A stretch of DNA of 64,000 nt from Cylindrotheca closterium (Eukaryota; Bacillariophyta; Bacillariophyceae; Bacillariales; Bacillariaceae): assembly GCA_933822405.4 (NCBI GenBank), contig CAKOGP040001770.1, positions 248,001 to 312,000 of the forward strand, read 5' to 3'. The position numbers and the translations under genes were made by a program. Shown here piece by piece: positions 19,306 through 29,668 of this stretch. The notes below the pieces were generated by a model. That model had not been told where the DNA came from. It did not search any database and saw nothing but the letters and a program-made list of their open reading frames with translations. Position 1 is the stretch's first letter; each line of letters opens with the position of its first letter.

Positions 19306-21778
19306 CTAGATTTCCACCTTGACCTTGCTTGTCTTCTGGCTCTTTTGGATGTGCTGTTGCCCCCGCAACACAAGATCGCTCTTCTTTCCCGACAACTGTT
19401 CCCCAATTGAGCGCAGGTATTTCTTCAGCTCGGGTAACTTGCATGACTCTAGCGCGCCTTCTTGATATAGTTCAACCCAATTGACACCAGAATCATCCTC
19501 AACTATTTTCCGCTTTCGTCCTGCTACCTTGGGCTTTTCAGCATCATCTGGCAATAATACCTAAAACCGTTCAATTTGCTTTCCAGCTGCTCTCAATACG
19601 TCCTCATCAGGTACTTCGGTATCAAAGTCAGTCCTTGCTTCAAAGAAAGTATCTTCCATCGCTATAGCCTCAATGTAATCGAAAAATTTCTGCAATGCAG
19701 CGTTCTCCAGATCTTCACCAAGTTGTATATCATCGCCGACAGTTCGTTTCTCAATCACATCCATTGCTGCTTGAACCAGTTCTTCTGAGGCAACATAGCC
19801 AGTGGGAGTATTTTCCATCATTTTCGCGCTAGTGGAAAGAGAGGAAGTGAGACCAGGAGCTGCACCCCCGTCTTCCAACTTGGCACCATTTCCCGCCAAA
19901 CCTTCTGCAATTGTCGATTGAAGGCGGAGCTCCTTCATAGCTTCGTCCAACTCTGGCTCCCTAATATCGTTTTCGAAGGGCAATGGAACTACCATAAGTC
20001 CAGGTGGGAGCCGTTGAGTGCCTTCCTCTTTATCAAGCACCTCTTCCAATGGATAAATGACTACGAGTTTGGACGTCCAACCCACGCGAAAGAGCACTTC
20101 TCCGATGGCAAGGACATTCTTGCGGATCATAGCAGCACGTAGATTAATGAATGCATTTCGATTATCTTGCTGCGACTCTCGATCCTGGCCATCAACTTGA
20201 GAGGATAAAGAAGATAAGCAGAATCCATGGCGTGGTAAAATGGAATCGTGTGTGATGGGCGAAAGCCAAGGAGAACAAGGTTACAGCTATCCAATTTTCC
20301 ACTGGCTACATGCTTCAGTTATTTCATTTCCGACTGAGACATAGGAACCAATTCTCCAGCAAAGTCGGCAAAAGTTCGAATGCGATGTAATCCAGGTTGC
20401 ACAGTTTCTGAGGTTGTTTGATCAAAAGTGTTGCCTCGCTTGACTGTTGCGAGCACCTCACCATGGTCGTCAACCAGGTTAGTGACCTTAATTGTCTCCC
20501 TGTAGGATGGGATCACAAGCATGAGGTTAGATAAATCACAACAAAAGCCTATCCCAATGAACCAAAATTTGAGTATCGTACAGTTTCGTTTGCAAATCTA
20601 TTTGGACGGTGCTTGGTTTCTTCGCCAATTGTACAAATTTTAACCAATCGATCATCATCGCAGTGTCCTTTCCCTCGTTGTCTTGCACGTCCTCCTCACC
20701 AAGGATCCGTTGTCTCCAATCTGGCAACCGCATCGGTCCGTAATAGGCTCGCCGTGGTTTTTTGTAATCCTGGCGAAGTTCCTCCAAGGCTTCCTCGAAC
20801 TCTTCCATTGTTGACATGGGACCTGCAAAAGGTGCATCGGAAACGATATCTTGGTAGAATAGTGAGTGGTCAAACGATATATTGTTGTAGTTCTTTGGAT
20901 TATCACCATCACCATCGTCCTCCATTTCACTGTTACCACCGATGGCCATGGGCCACACTATAATCTTGACATTTTGTTGTTTGGCTTCGTCAGCGATAGT
21001 TTTCATCTGCTGCAAGGCTCCAGGATATGGATTATCGTGCGACGTAAAGATCCAGATTGACTTGGAATCAACGACTGAGTTACTGTGGGAGGCCCCATCC
21101 TTGACACACATGGCCTTCTTGAACATGTCCTGGCAAACCTCCAATGCAGTTTGCAATGGCTCCATAATGCCGCCTTGATTTTCCTGAGATTCTTGTTGGA
21201 ATTCCTCTTGCATATTGCGTTCCTTTTCCAAAAACTGATTCAAATCCAGAACATGTGATATTCCGGGCGCGACTAATGACATCAATATATGAACTCCTTG
21301 ACTATGTTTTCCATCATCGTCGTCATAGTCGTCTTCCATTGCATTTTTGGACGATATTTTTCTCTTGGTGTTGAAAAGAACAATCCCAATACCATTGCGT
21401 TTTCCCGTCCGCTGCGAAACCGTGGTGCGAACAGTATCCTGCAAGAGGGTTTTGGCAACTTGCTAACCATTGTCCATTGCAGACTTATCGTCACTGGCTG
21501 CAAAGGTTTGAAACATATCAGCACGACAGTCTAGGAGCTGCCATCTTGTCCCTGAGATTGGAAATCATCGTTGGCCCAATCCGGCTAGATTGGAATTCGT
21601 TGAGGGGTGAATTTACAGCCGCAATTGAAACGATTGAGAAAGATAAATCCATTCCAGTGATCAAGTTGATCAATTGCAAGCGATGCATGCATGCATGTAT
21701 TAATAATTTCTTGTCAACCAAGCCCAGGCTTACCTCCTCTCCAAAGAGATCAGCTCCAAAAAAGCTTTCGTCGTCCAT
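19306..21778 (-). pseudogene. XRCC6: Ku70 (XRCC6) gene, decayed
   Basis: The pieces in order are exon 21778-21734 (MDDESFFGADLFGEE), a vWA domain from 21537 (LLDCRADMFQTF), an intron 20581-20500 (GTACGA...CTACAG, with CTAAC inside), the Ku core (SGKLDSCNLVLLGFRP; later PPGLMVVPLPFENDIREPE) and a C-terminal SAP domain (LPELKKYLRSIGEQLSGKK). Ku70 binds DNA ends with Ku80 in non-homologous end joining. The frame is broken by TAG near 21466 (after SAMDNG), TAA near 20320 (after SEMK), a one-base shift near 20202 (in YP|SQVDG) and TAG near 19561 (after QIERF). No in-phase intron removes the first stop. Splice signals remain good, so decay looks recent. It is divergent from REI1. Confidence 0.8.
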
Positions 21779-22112
21779 TGGTATTAGTACAATAATTATG
21801 CCACGATAGGAAGAACTGATTCCAGGTACCAGGTACTGTGCTATGATACCAGGGACCAGGGTACAATAGTAAAGTATGCGATACCCCAGCTCAAGTTCAA
21901 AGTTGCAAACTCTTTCACGTGTACGTACACTACGTCAACCGTCATTGAAACACGTTTGAGATGATTGTCCATATATAAGACCAGTCGGAAAGAAAGCTGT
22001 ACTGTAGAGTTTTGACACGAACAACGATACTGGTATTTATTCTGCTGCGGTTATTAATACCTGACAATATATTTTTTATAGTTCTATCTCCAACACAAAG
22101 GCAGTTTTGGAA
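21779..22112. promoter_or_regulatory. Divergent Ku70/REI1 spacer with GGTACC cluster
   Basis: This 334-bp spacer lies between two divergent decayed genes. At 21822-21872 it holds CCAGGTACCAGGTACTGTG and then ACCAGGGACCAGGGTAC, and a CACGTG box near 21917. No coding frame is supported. Confidence 0.4.
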
Positions 22113-23345
22113 ATGACATCTATCTTAACTTCCACAACGGCACCTGGAAAGGTCTTCTCATAGCGAGGCGAACTGGCAGAGTATTATAAGAGGGACTGGC
22201 ATTAATATAACTTGAAACGAAGAGAAGCAGGTCTGCCACTGTTAGCAGAGAATGATTTTGTGGCTCGCTGGGAAGCTGCTCTAGCACTAAAGCGCGAGAA
22301 GGATTCGAAGGCAAAGAGCGGGAAGGATCATTTAAAAAATCCTGAGAAGAAGAATAAATAGAAAATTGGAGAAAACAAGACTTCTGTCAATGAAAGCATC
22401 GCTGCCAGCCAAGAAAATCCTGAAATCAATCCCTACCAGAGTCTCTTCGACTCCAAAATCTTTGATTCCTTGCAGGACAATGTTTCCTACATGAACAAGA
22501 ACCATGGATTCTTTATTCCAGATTCAGAACACTTGACTGATCTCGAGGGCCTATTAGGTTACTGTCACGAAAAGGTAAAGCTTGGCCACTTCTGTCTTTA
22601 CTGTGGGCGAGTCTTTCCAACCTGGCAAGGCTGTCAAAATCACATGATTAGCACCCGGCATACAAAGCTACGGTACGAGCAAGGCTTTTGGGAAGAGCTT
22701 GATCCATTTTACGACTTTTCAAGGGAGCATAAAAACTTTATCGGAGAGAGTAATAACGACGAGAAAGGGGACGCCGTTGAATCCAATATCCCCAAAAATA
22801 CTGCTGTGGTAGATGATGACGATGATGACAATGAAGACTGGGAGGATGTTTCGGAACATGGCGATGATGACGACGATTCTGCACGTGACTATAGAGGGTA
22901 CGAGAAGGAAATTGCCAGATTTGGGTTAGATATCACTCCCCTAGGTGAGCTTGTTTTTCCAGACGGTCGTATAGTTGGTCATCGGGCACTTCACAAGTAT
23001 TACAAACAGAGTATTCGATCTACAGCTGCAAGTGACGCAGTTGTTGCTGCAAAAACAGCTGCTGGTGAACGAATGTACGATGGTCGGGTGGTCAACATCA
23101 ACAGTCCTCTGCCCCCTGAAACGAATGGTGGCTCTGGCAAAGGCATTCTGGTTCCGATGAAAGGAGGCCCCGAGGCTTTTAGTGCTTTGTCGCTGTATCG
23201 CTACAGGGCGGCTGTCAGGAAGCAGCGCGTAGACGATGACAAAGGACGGCGATTGAAGTACAGAACCACCCAGAACATGAACCGAATGGACAAGAAGGCA
23301 AATCGTCTGATGAATGGAGTCAGCGTGGCACATGCAGCAAGATAG
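22113..23345 (+). pseudogene. REI1: REI1/ZNF622 60S biogenesis factor gene, decayed N-terminus
   Basis: The frame from ATG 22113 reads through to 23345 (411 codons) but holds TAG (after KVFS), TAA (inside RDWH*YNLKRR) and TAG (after KNK) in its first 90 codons. REI1/ZNF622 recycles export factors from cytoplasmic pre-60S ribosomes. The first C2H2 finger is ruined: the expected Cys-x-x-Cys reads S-T-T-A, and His before YKRDWH reads Tyr. The second finger (CLYCGRVFPTWQGCQNHM...H) and the rest are intact from about 22470, including an acidic run and the GLDITPLGELVFPDG block. Translation from a downstream ATG (22491) could give an N-truncated protein, but loss of the finger argues against function. 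Confidence 0.75.
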
Positions 23346-23457
23346 ATATATTAAGATAGATATATTAAAATAAATATGATGAAATAATATCGTGACAATC
23401 AAGCGACGTTCGGATTATTTTGGGAGAGCTACTGTACTGCGCAACGCAGTTTTCAAA

Positions 23458-25873
23458 TCAAGCCAAGCCACTATGACGAAGAAGCGCATCTGGTGTTGGT
23501 TCCCTCCCTCGGAACTCCTTGAAAGCTTCCATAGGAGGCACACCTCCACCCAAGGACAACACCGTATCGCGGAATTTCCTTCCAACTCTCTGAATTCCTT
23601 CTTCATTATCCAAACCTACATCCTCAAAGGCTCCAAAGGCATCTGCGCTCATAACTTCAGCCCACTTGTAGGAATAGTATCCAGCCGAGTATCCACCAGC
23701 AAAGATGTGCACAAAGGCACAGAGAAAACGATCTTCTTCGAGTGGCATCGAATGTGGAACGTACTTTGCGGCAATCTCTTTCTGCACATCAAAAATGGTC
23801 CTTCCCTCTCCCTTCTGAGCCGCTTTGGAATCGAAAGTTTCAGAATGAAGTTCCATATCCATCTGGCCAAAGTATAGTTGGCGACAAGCCATCATACCAG
23901 CGTTAAATATTTTTTGATCGCATAACTTTTGAAACATCTTTTCCGGCAGAGGCTCGCCTGTTTCCCAGTGTTTGGCAAATCCATAGACCGTTGGGCGATC
24001 ATAGCACCAGTTTTCCATGAATTGCGATGGGAGTTCAACTGCATCCCACTATTGAGAGTCCAGCGATGAGAACAAGAAAATATTGGAATCAGTAGTGAAA
24101 AATACTAGTCAGCATTGAACTTTTCCAAAGCCTTACCTCCACGCCGTTGATCCCGGCAACATCACCAACGGTTGCAGAAGTCAACATGTGCTGAAGTCCG
24201 CGCCCAAATTCGTGAAACAGTGTTTCAACTTCTCTGAATGTCATAAGCGAAGGTGTCTTGCCCACAGGTGGGGAGCCATTGCAGGTCAAGTACGCAACTG
24301 GAATTTCACGATTCGTTGCTTCAGACTTTCCAATGCAATCAGCCATCCACGCACCGCCACGCTTGTTTTCCGGTCGTGAGTATGGGTCCAAGAAGAAACT
24401 CGCAAGGTGCTTCCCCGAGTCCTTATCCAAGATCTTGAAGAATTGAACATCTGGATGCCAAACTTCTGCATCCCCATCCGCAGCTTTGACTTCAATGTTG
24501 AACAATCGATCTACCAACCCAAACATCCCATCCAAAACGGCCGGTTATGCAAAATATGGCCGCAACTCTTCATCCTTCATATCGAATTTGCTTTCCTTGA
24601 GGCGCTCACTCCAAAATGTAGTATCCCATGGCATCAGCTCTTCCACGGTTTTCAACTCGTCTCCGCCTTTTTCACGCGCTAATGCAGTGATTTCCTCTAA
24701 ATCCTTTTTGGCAGCTGAAACCGCTTTGGCAGCCATGAGATTGGTCAATTCCGTTACGGAATCCACACTTGGTGCCATTTTGGATGCCAAGCTGAGCTGG
24801 GCATAGTTTTCAAAACCCAACATTTTGGCCATTTCCTGCTTCAGCTCGAGGATCTCATAGATGAGAGGAATGTTATTCTTCTCATCTTTGTCACTCTTTT
24901 AGGAAGCTCTTTGCAAGTTGGCCATGTAGACCTCTTTTCGCAACTCTCTATCGGGAATGTGCTGAAGAGCAGGAAGGTAGCTGGGCATATCCAGAGTGAT
25001 GCGCCACGGTCCTTTTTGAGGATTCATCTCGGGCAACTCTGCCACTTCTTCGCCTTTTTTTTGTTGCGATTTCAAGAATTGCAGGTGTGAATTGGCCCAT
25101 TGTGCCTTGGCAGAGTCAGGAACGCCCTCCAACTTGTAAGCGTCCTCGGTTTGAACAGACAAGCTGAATGCTTTTGTTGCATCTAGCACATTGTTGGAGA
25201 AGTTGGTGGACAACGCTGCTAGTCGAAGCTTGATTTCATTGAAGCGTTCCTTTTCGGCACCTTCCAACCCAACTCCTCCAAGTCTCATGCCACGCAAGGA
25301 ATTGTCTATGGCTCTCTTCTTTTGTTGCAACACAAACGGCGGATCGGAAGCGACAGCAGTCTTTTTTTCAATCGCTTCCAAAGCATCGTACAAAGCTTTG
25401 GATTACGAGAATTGAGTCATTGCTTGCACGACTTTAGGCTGGTTTTGCTCGTAAGCCTCACGAAGTTCGTCGCCGTTCTTGACGCCATTCAGGTGAGCTG
25501 CGACTCCCCATATGTAACCCAATGGAGCTTGAATACGTTCAACAGCCGGCAAGACTTGATCGTAGTCAAGATTCAACTCGTTGTCAGAACCATCTTTGGT
25601 GAAAGTAGTTTCCAAACTGGCAAAATCTTGTTCAAGCTTTTGAAGCAGTTCCTCCACTGCAGGAGTTAGATGCTTGGGTTCGATACTTTCAAACTTCGGC
25701 AATCCTTCTTGCTCCAAAAGAGGATTGGCGGAGACAGTAGACGACATGAGCAGACGGTTTGAAAGACTGGTTGCAGCGACGCGACGAGAAGCACGAGAGG
25801 AAAACGCTCGCGTGCTATTGGGAGATGGAGCAAGGGATGCGATGAAAAAGACGGCGCTTGCTTTGATCTTCAT
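23458..25873 (-). pseudogene. Oligopeptidase A-like M3 metallopeptidase gene, decayed
   Basis: Exons are 25873-24137 and 24048-23458 (intron GTAAGG...CAATAG). The N-terminus is presequence-like (STRAFSSRASRR). The body matches the M3 thimet/oligopeptidase A family: [66 protein letters not shown] and [11 protein letters not shown]. In-frame TAA interrupts it after MTQFS (25403), after NLQRAS (24899) and after RPYFA (24545). The zinc site HEXXH reads HEFGR, so a metal ligand is lost. With three nonsense codons and a dead active site this is a pseudogene. The terminal TGA (23460-23458) is at the family's usual end. Confidence 0.85.
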
Positions 25874-26312
25874 CTCCTTGTGCTTTCTGTGGCCAGATGA
25901 AAATTGAAAATGCCCCCTTCTTGCATCATAATACGAGTACACGGACACGTACCATACCGTACCTGGTACTCGTAGATGTACCGACGGAGACAACTTCGTA
26001 TGTAACTGACTTGACGAGCCTCATGACTCATGACTCATGACTCACTCACTCCTGTTCGTACATGTACTGTACACGTACGATGGACAGATAGAGCTTGTGT
26101 GCCTCGCTCGTGTCGTTGTGACATTTCCACAAAATAATTTAAGATTCGAATACCTACCTACCGAAGTTTTCAATATTCGCCAATTGTCCAAGATGCGATT
26201 TCCGCGATTTCGAAGATCGCCGATCTCGACATCAAAGGCTTCTCACAAAATCTACCCAATGTCGTTGTAGAACACCGCCACTTCCATACCCGCCGAGCCC
26301 CCCACTCCCAAC
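25874..26312. promoter_or_regulatory. Divergent spacer with three tandem TGACTCA sites and GTACC cluster
   Basis: The 439-bp spacer separates the M3 peptidase pseudogene (-) and the coiled-coil gene (+). TGACTCA is repeated three times head-to-tail at 26024-26030, 26031-26037 and 26038-26044, the first two within perfect ATGACTCAT palindromes, the AP-1/GCN4-type bZIP half-site pair. A GTACC/GGTAC cluster lies at 25947-25982. Binding is inferred. Confidence 0.45.
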
Positions 26313-29018
26313 ATGGACATTTCAACTACCTACATACCGAATTATACCGATGCCGATACACCCAGAGCGAGGAAGAACATGGAGCATGTTACATTTGACT
26401 TTCCGGAACTAGATGATGATACCAGTTCGCCACTCCCACGCCGGAAAGATGAGAATGCCAACAACTTCATCCTCATGTCCTCTCTACTGATGATGCTTGG
26501 TGGAGTTGCAACTCAAGCTGCAAAGGCGACTGGACATAGTGCAGAATACTTGTTGCGCATGTTGGTCACAACATTGAAAGAAGATGGAAACAACCAGAAA
26601 CACATCCTCTCGTTGGACAACAACTCGTCTTTGAATGCCAGAAGCCGATACATGCACCACAAACACCACGACGATGACGATCATACAATTGCGACGGCTA
26701 CTACCACCTCCAGCATGACGACAATCTCAAAAGAAGAACACGATAGAGCTGTCGAGATACTGAGAACAGACCTTGGGTCGCAAGTCAAATTACTTCAAAC
26801 AAAGATTGACTCCCAGGGGCATTACAAAACACAGAACCATATCCTTCAAACAAAGCTCGATACCCAAGCTGAGCTTTTGCAAGATAAGACAATGCAAGCA
26901 AAGCTCCTACAGGAAAAAGTCCGGAACATGCAAGGGAAGACGAAGGATATGCAGCAGACGGAAAGTGAGAAGCACCGTGAGTTGAAGCGTCAACTGCAAG
27001 AGCAACAAGAACGAGCTGCTGCCCTTGAAAAATCCAACAAGCAGTTGGGTAAACAACTTGAGATACAAAATGAAGAGGTTTCAAAACTGGATAAGCAGCT
27101 CGAGATGGAGAAGGCCGAGAAGACCAAAATGATTGTAGCGATGAATTCGGAATTCCAGAATCTTGACTGGGATGATAACGCATCAGTGGCCTCCATGTCA
27201 GTTGCCTCGGTCGCTCTTTCCCAGAAACACAAGCAAGTGCGAGACCTTGAATCTCAAAACAATCACTATCGATTGCGAATGATCAAGAAACAAAAGATCT
27301 GGGAAAAAGAACGAGCTAAGATGACAGAAATGGAGGCAGAAGCGCGAAAATTGAAAAAGTTGGCAGAGTCGGAGAAAGTAAGGGCCATGGATATCGAACA
27401 ACAACGCAAACATGACGTCGAGAGAGCTGAAAGTAAAAGACAAACGGCTGAGGAAGCATTGGCTGCTGCCCAAGGAATGGCAGAGCAACAAAGGCGTGAG
27501 ATTGAGAAGTTGGAGAAAAAGCATCATAAGATCGAAAAACAATTGACAAAGGAGAAGGAAGGAGTCACGGAAGCTCACAAGGCTCTCGAGAAAATGCGAC
27601 GTGCTTACCAACAGACCGAGCGCAAGTTGGAGGGGGCGGAACTTTCTCTCAAGCAAGCCGAAAACTGCTTGCATGAAGAAAGACAAGAGACCACCAACGC
27701 GCGAGGTGCTCTGAAGTCTGCAAAGTCTACGATCCAAGAAATGAAACACGAGGTTGAGCACGAGCGGGATTACAACCGTAAGCTATTGGATGAGAAGGCC
27801 AACCAAGCGCGATCTTTCAACAAGAGATTAGAAACTCAACAGCAAGAACTTGCTCGACAAGAAAGCCAGATCAATCAAATGGAGAAACTGTATAACGAGG
27901 AACAATCCCGGGTGACGAATCTTCGTGCCGAGCAAACCAGCACCAACGACGCTCTTTCCCGAGCCCAACGAGAGGTCGAGGGTCTCCAATTGGAAATTGA
28001 TGAACAAAAGGCGATCATTACAAACCAATCGACTGAAATTCAATACATGCAACGAATGATCGATGACGAAAGCGCTCGTTGCCAGAAGCTTGAAGCTGCC
28101 AAGGCAAAGCTTCACGACGCCTTGGACGAGAATCACACCTACATCAAGTCCTTGGAACTCGAGTCCAAAAGCTTTCAGCAGGTTCTTGCTAGTAAGGACT
28201 TGAAGATCGAGAACCTGGAAATCATGCATGCGGAGCACCAGAAGGTTGCGGACAAACTCATCCAAGATGTGTCTTCATTGGAAAGCACACTTGCTGCAGC
28301 CAACACTACCATCGAGGATTTGGAAATGAAACTTGATATGGATGCTTCCCAGTTGCTACAGCAATCCACTGCTTTGAGCAACCTTGAAAAGGAATGTGAA
28401 GCTGAGCGGGAGAAGAGATCGGTGTTGCAGAAGGAACTCTCCAATTTATCGTACGATCTCAATGAGAAGAAGCAAGAGTTGACTGCTCAAGAAATGAAGG
28501 TTCATCGTCATGAGGACGAGTTGGTGATTTATAAGGGCGAAATCCAAGCAACTGAACGACGCCTAGACAACGAGAAGAAAAGATCAGAAACGCTCGAAAC
28601 AGAGTTGTCGACACTGCAAAGCAGCTTGCAAGCAAAGGAAAACAAATTGATGGCTCTCCTCGAAAAGGTTCAGGGACAAGACGATACGATTGAAGATCAA
28701 AAGAAGCAGATTAAGGAGATAAAGTTCCTCAACTACGAAGAGCAAGAGAAAGCAGCCAAGATTCAAGAGCAACTACCCCAACTTTTCCAACTCATCAAGA
28801 GAGAGGAAACCAAGAGCCTCAATTGCAAACGCGAACTCCACGAGGCTGCTGTAAAATTGGAACGTGAGGAAAAGAAAGTTACCGCCCTCAAGGATGAGAT
28901 TCAGTTGCTTTCAGAAGTTGTCAAGACAAAGCAGTATAAGATTGATTCGCTGGAAGACTCCTTGATGGAAAAGTTTGAAGAGAACCGACGACGAGGACAA
29001 GGCAGCAGAAGATACTAG
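26313..29018 (+). CDS. Long coiled-coil protein
   Basis: One exon, 901 aa, start ATG 26313. Residues about 1-140 are not coiled-coil; they include a hydrophobic stretch (FILMSSLLMMLGGVAT, about 50-65) that could be a membrane anchor. From about residue 145 to the end the protein is nearly continuous heptad-rich coiled coil, dense in Glu, Lys, Gln and Leu, with a break near 280-300 (DWDDNASVASMSVASVALS). This suggests a structural or tethering role, such as a golgin-like or cytoskeletal protein, but no family-specific domain is visible. It shares a divergent promoter with the M3 pseudogene but is itself intact. Confidence 0.8.
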   Translation: MDISTTYIPNYTDADTPRARKNMEHVTFDFPELDDDTSSPLPRRKDENANNFILMSSLLMMLGGVATQAAKATGHSAEYLLRMLVTTLKEDGNNQKHILSLDNNSSLNARSRYMHHKHHDDDDHTIATATTTSSMTTISKEEHDRAVEILRTDLGSQVKLLQTKIDSQGHYKTQNHILQTKLDTQAELLQDKTMQAKLLQEKVRNMQGKTKDMQQTESEKHRELKRQLQEQQERAAALEKSNKQLGKQLEIQNEEVSKLDKQLEMEKAEKTKMIVAMNSEFQNLDWDDNASVASMSVASVALSQKHKQVRDLESQNNHYRLRMIKKQKIWEKERAKMTEMEAEARKLKKLAESEKVRAMDIEQQRKHDVERAESKRQTAEEALAAAQGMAEQQRREIEKLEKKHHKIEKQLTKEKEGVTEAHKALEKMRRAYQQTERKLEGAELSLKQAENCLHEERQETTNARGALKSAKSTIQEMKHEVEHERDYNRKLLDEKANQARSFNKRLETQQQELARQESQINQMEKLYNEEQSRVTNLRAEQTSTNDALSRAQREVEGLQLEIDEQKAIITNQSTEIQYMQRMIDDESARCQKLEAAKAKLHDALDENHTYIKSLELESKSFQQVLASKDLKIENLEIMHAEHQKVADKLIQDVSSLESTLAAANTTIEDLEMKLDMDASQLLQQSTALSNLEKECEAEREKRSVLQKELSNLSYDLNEKKQELTAQEMKVHRHEDELVIYKGEIQATERRLDNEKKRSETLETELSTLQSSLQAKENKLMALLEKVQGQDDTIEDQKKQIKEIKFLNYEEQEKAAKIQEQLPQLFQLIKREETKSLNCKRELHEAAVKLEREEKKVTALKDEIQLLSEVVKTKQYKIDSLEDSLMEKFEENRRRGQGSRRY

Positions 29019-29668
29019 ACTGAAAGCCTCTCTACCCTCCTATACCTTCTTACCACCCTAATAAAAATTGTGTCGTTGGTGTACAGTTGTGACTAATCTA
29101 ATGATAATATGTGTATTTTAAAAAATACTACTCGTATACGTACACGTATACCAATATTAGCTGGCAAACTGGCTTATAGGAAAGTGACTTCCAACAACAA
29201 TTTCCCCACATATACTCTTATCAGACCTCTTCTTTGATATAAATGACTTCCAACTATGTGTTTAGTTCTTTGGTGGCCAAATTTGGCGAGTAGTATTTAG
29301 AGGTTTTAGGTACTATTTTGGAGAAGTCGGTGTAGTCGACTTCACGTACATTTTGTACTGGCTCTACGAATGTATTGATGTCTGACCAGGAAACGGTTAA
29401 AACCATGCCAAAACCTCGCGGGACCGCGTTAAAACCACGCGGGACTGCGTCAAAACCACGCGGGACAGCGCCAAAACCACGCGGGACCGCGCCAAAACAA
29501 CGCGGGGAAAAAAATCACACTTCGGATATCAATACGGCAGCATGCTTGACGATAATTTGATATTGATTGCAACTCAACGGAAGATGATGAGGCTCCGATG
29601 GTTTGGAGCCTGAATATGTTTGAGTGGTTCACCCTCATTTCAATGAGGACTTCTCTTTGCTTGGAACA
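29019..29668. other. Intergenic region holding a 21-bp minisatellite
   Basis: AT-rich 3' flank of the coiled-coil gene, then the promoter side of the LRRC40-like gene. Apart from the tandem repeat at 29410-29507, no feature is supported. A small frame from ATG 29378 to 29560 runs across the repeat and is listed under the repeat only. Confidence 0.5.
29410..29507 (+). repeat. 21-bp tandem repeat, about 4.6 copies
   Basis: The unit is close to AAAACCACGCGGGACCGCG plus two bases, with 1-3 mismatches between copies. It is far richer in GC than its surroundings. In one frame it encodes a seven-residue repeat, KPRGTAx, within a 60-codon open frame (29378-29560), but there is no independent evidence that this is a gene. 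Confidence 0.7.

Noticed and set aside
19306..25873. Reassignment of TAA/TAG to glutamine to explain internal stops
   Set aside because: Intact neighbouring genes end at TAA or TAG in the expected places, one stop sits at a conserved Leu position, and zinc ligands are lost in two of the three genes.
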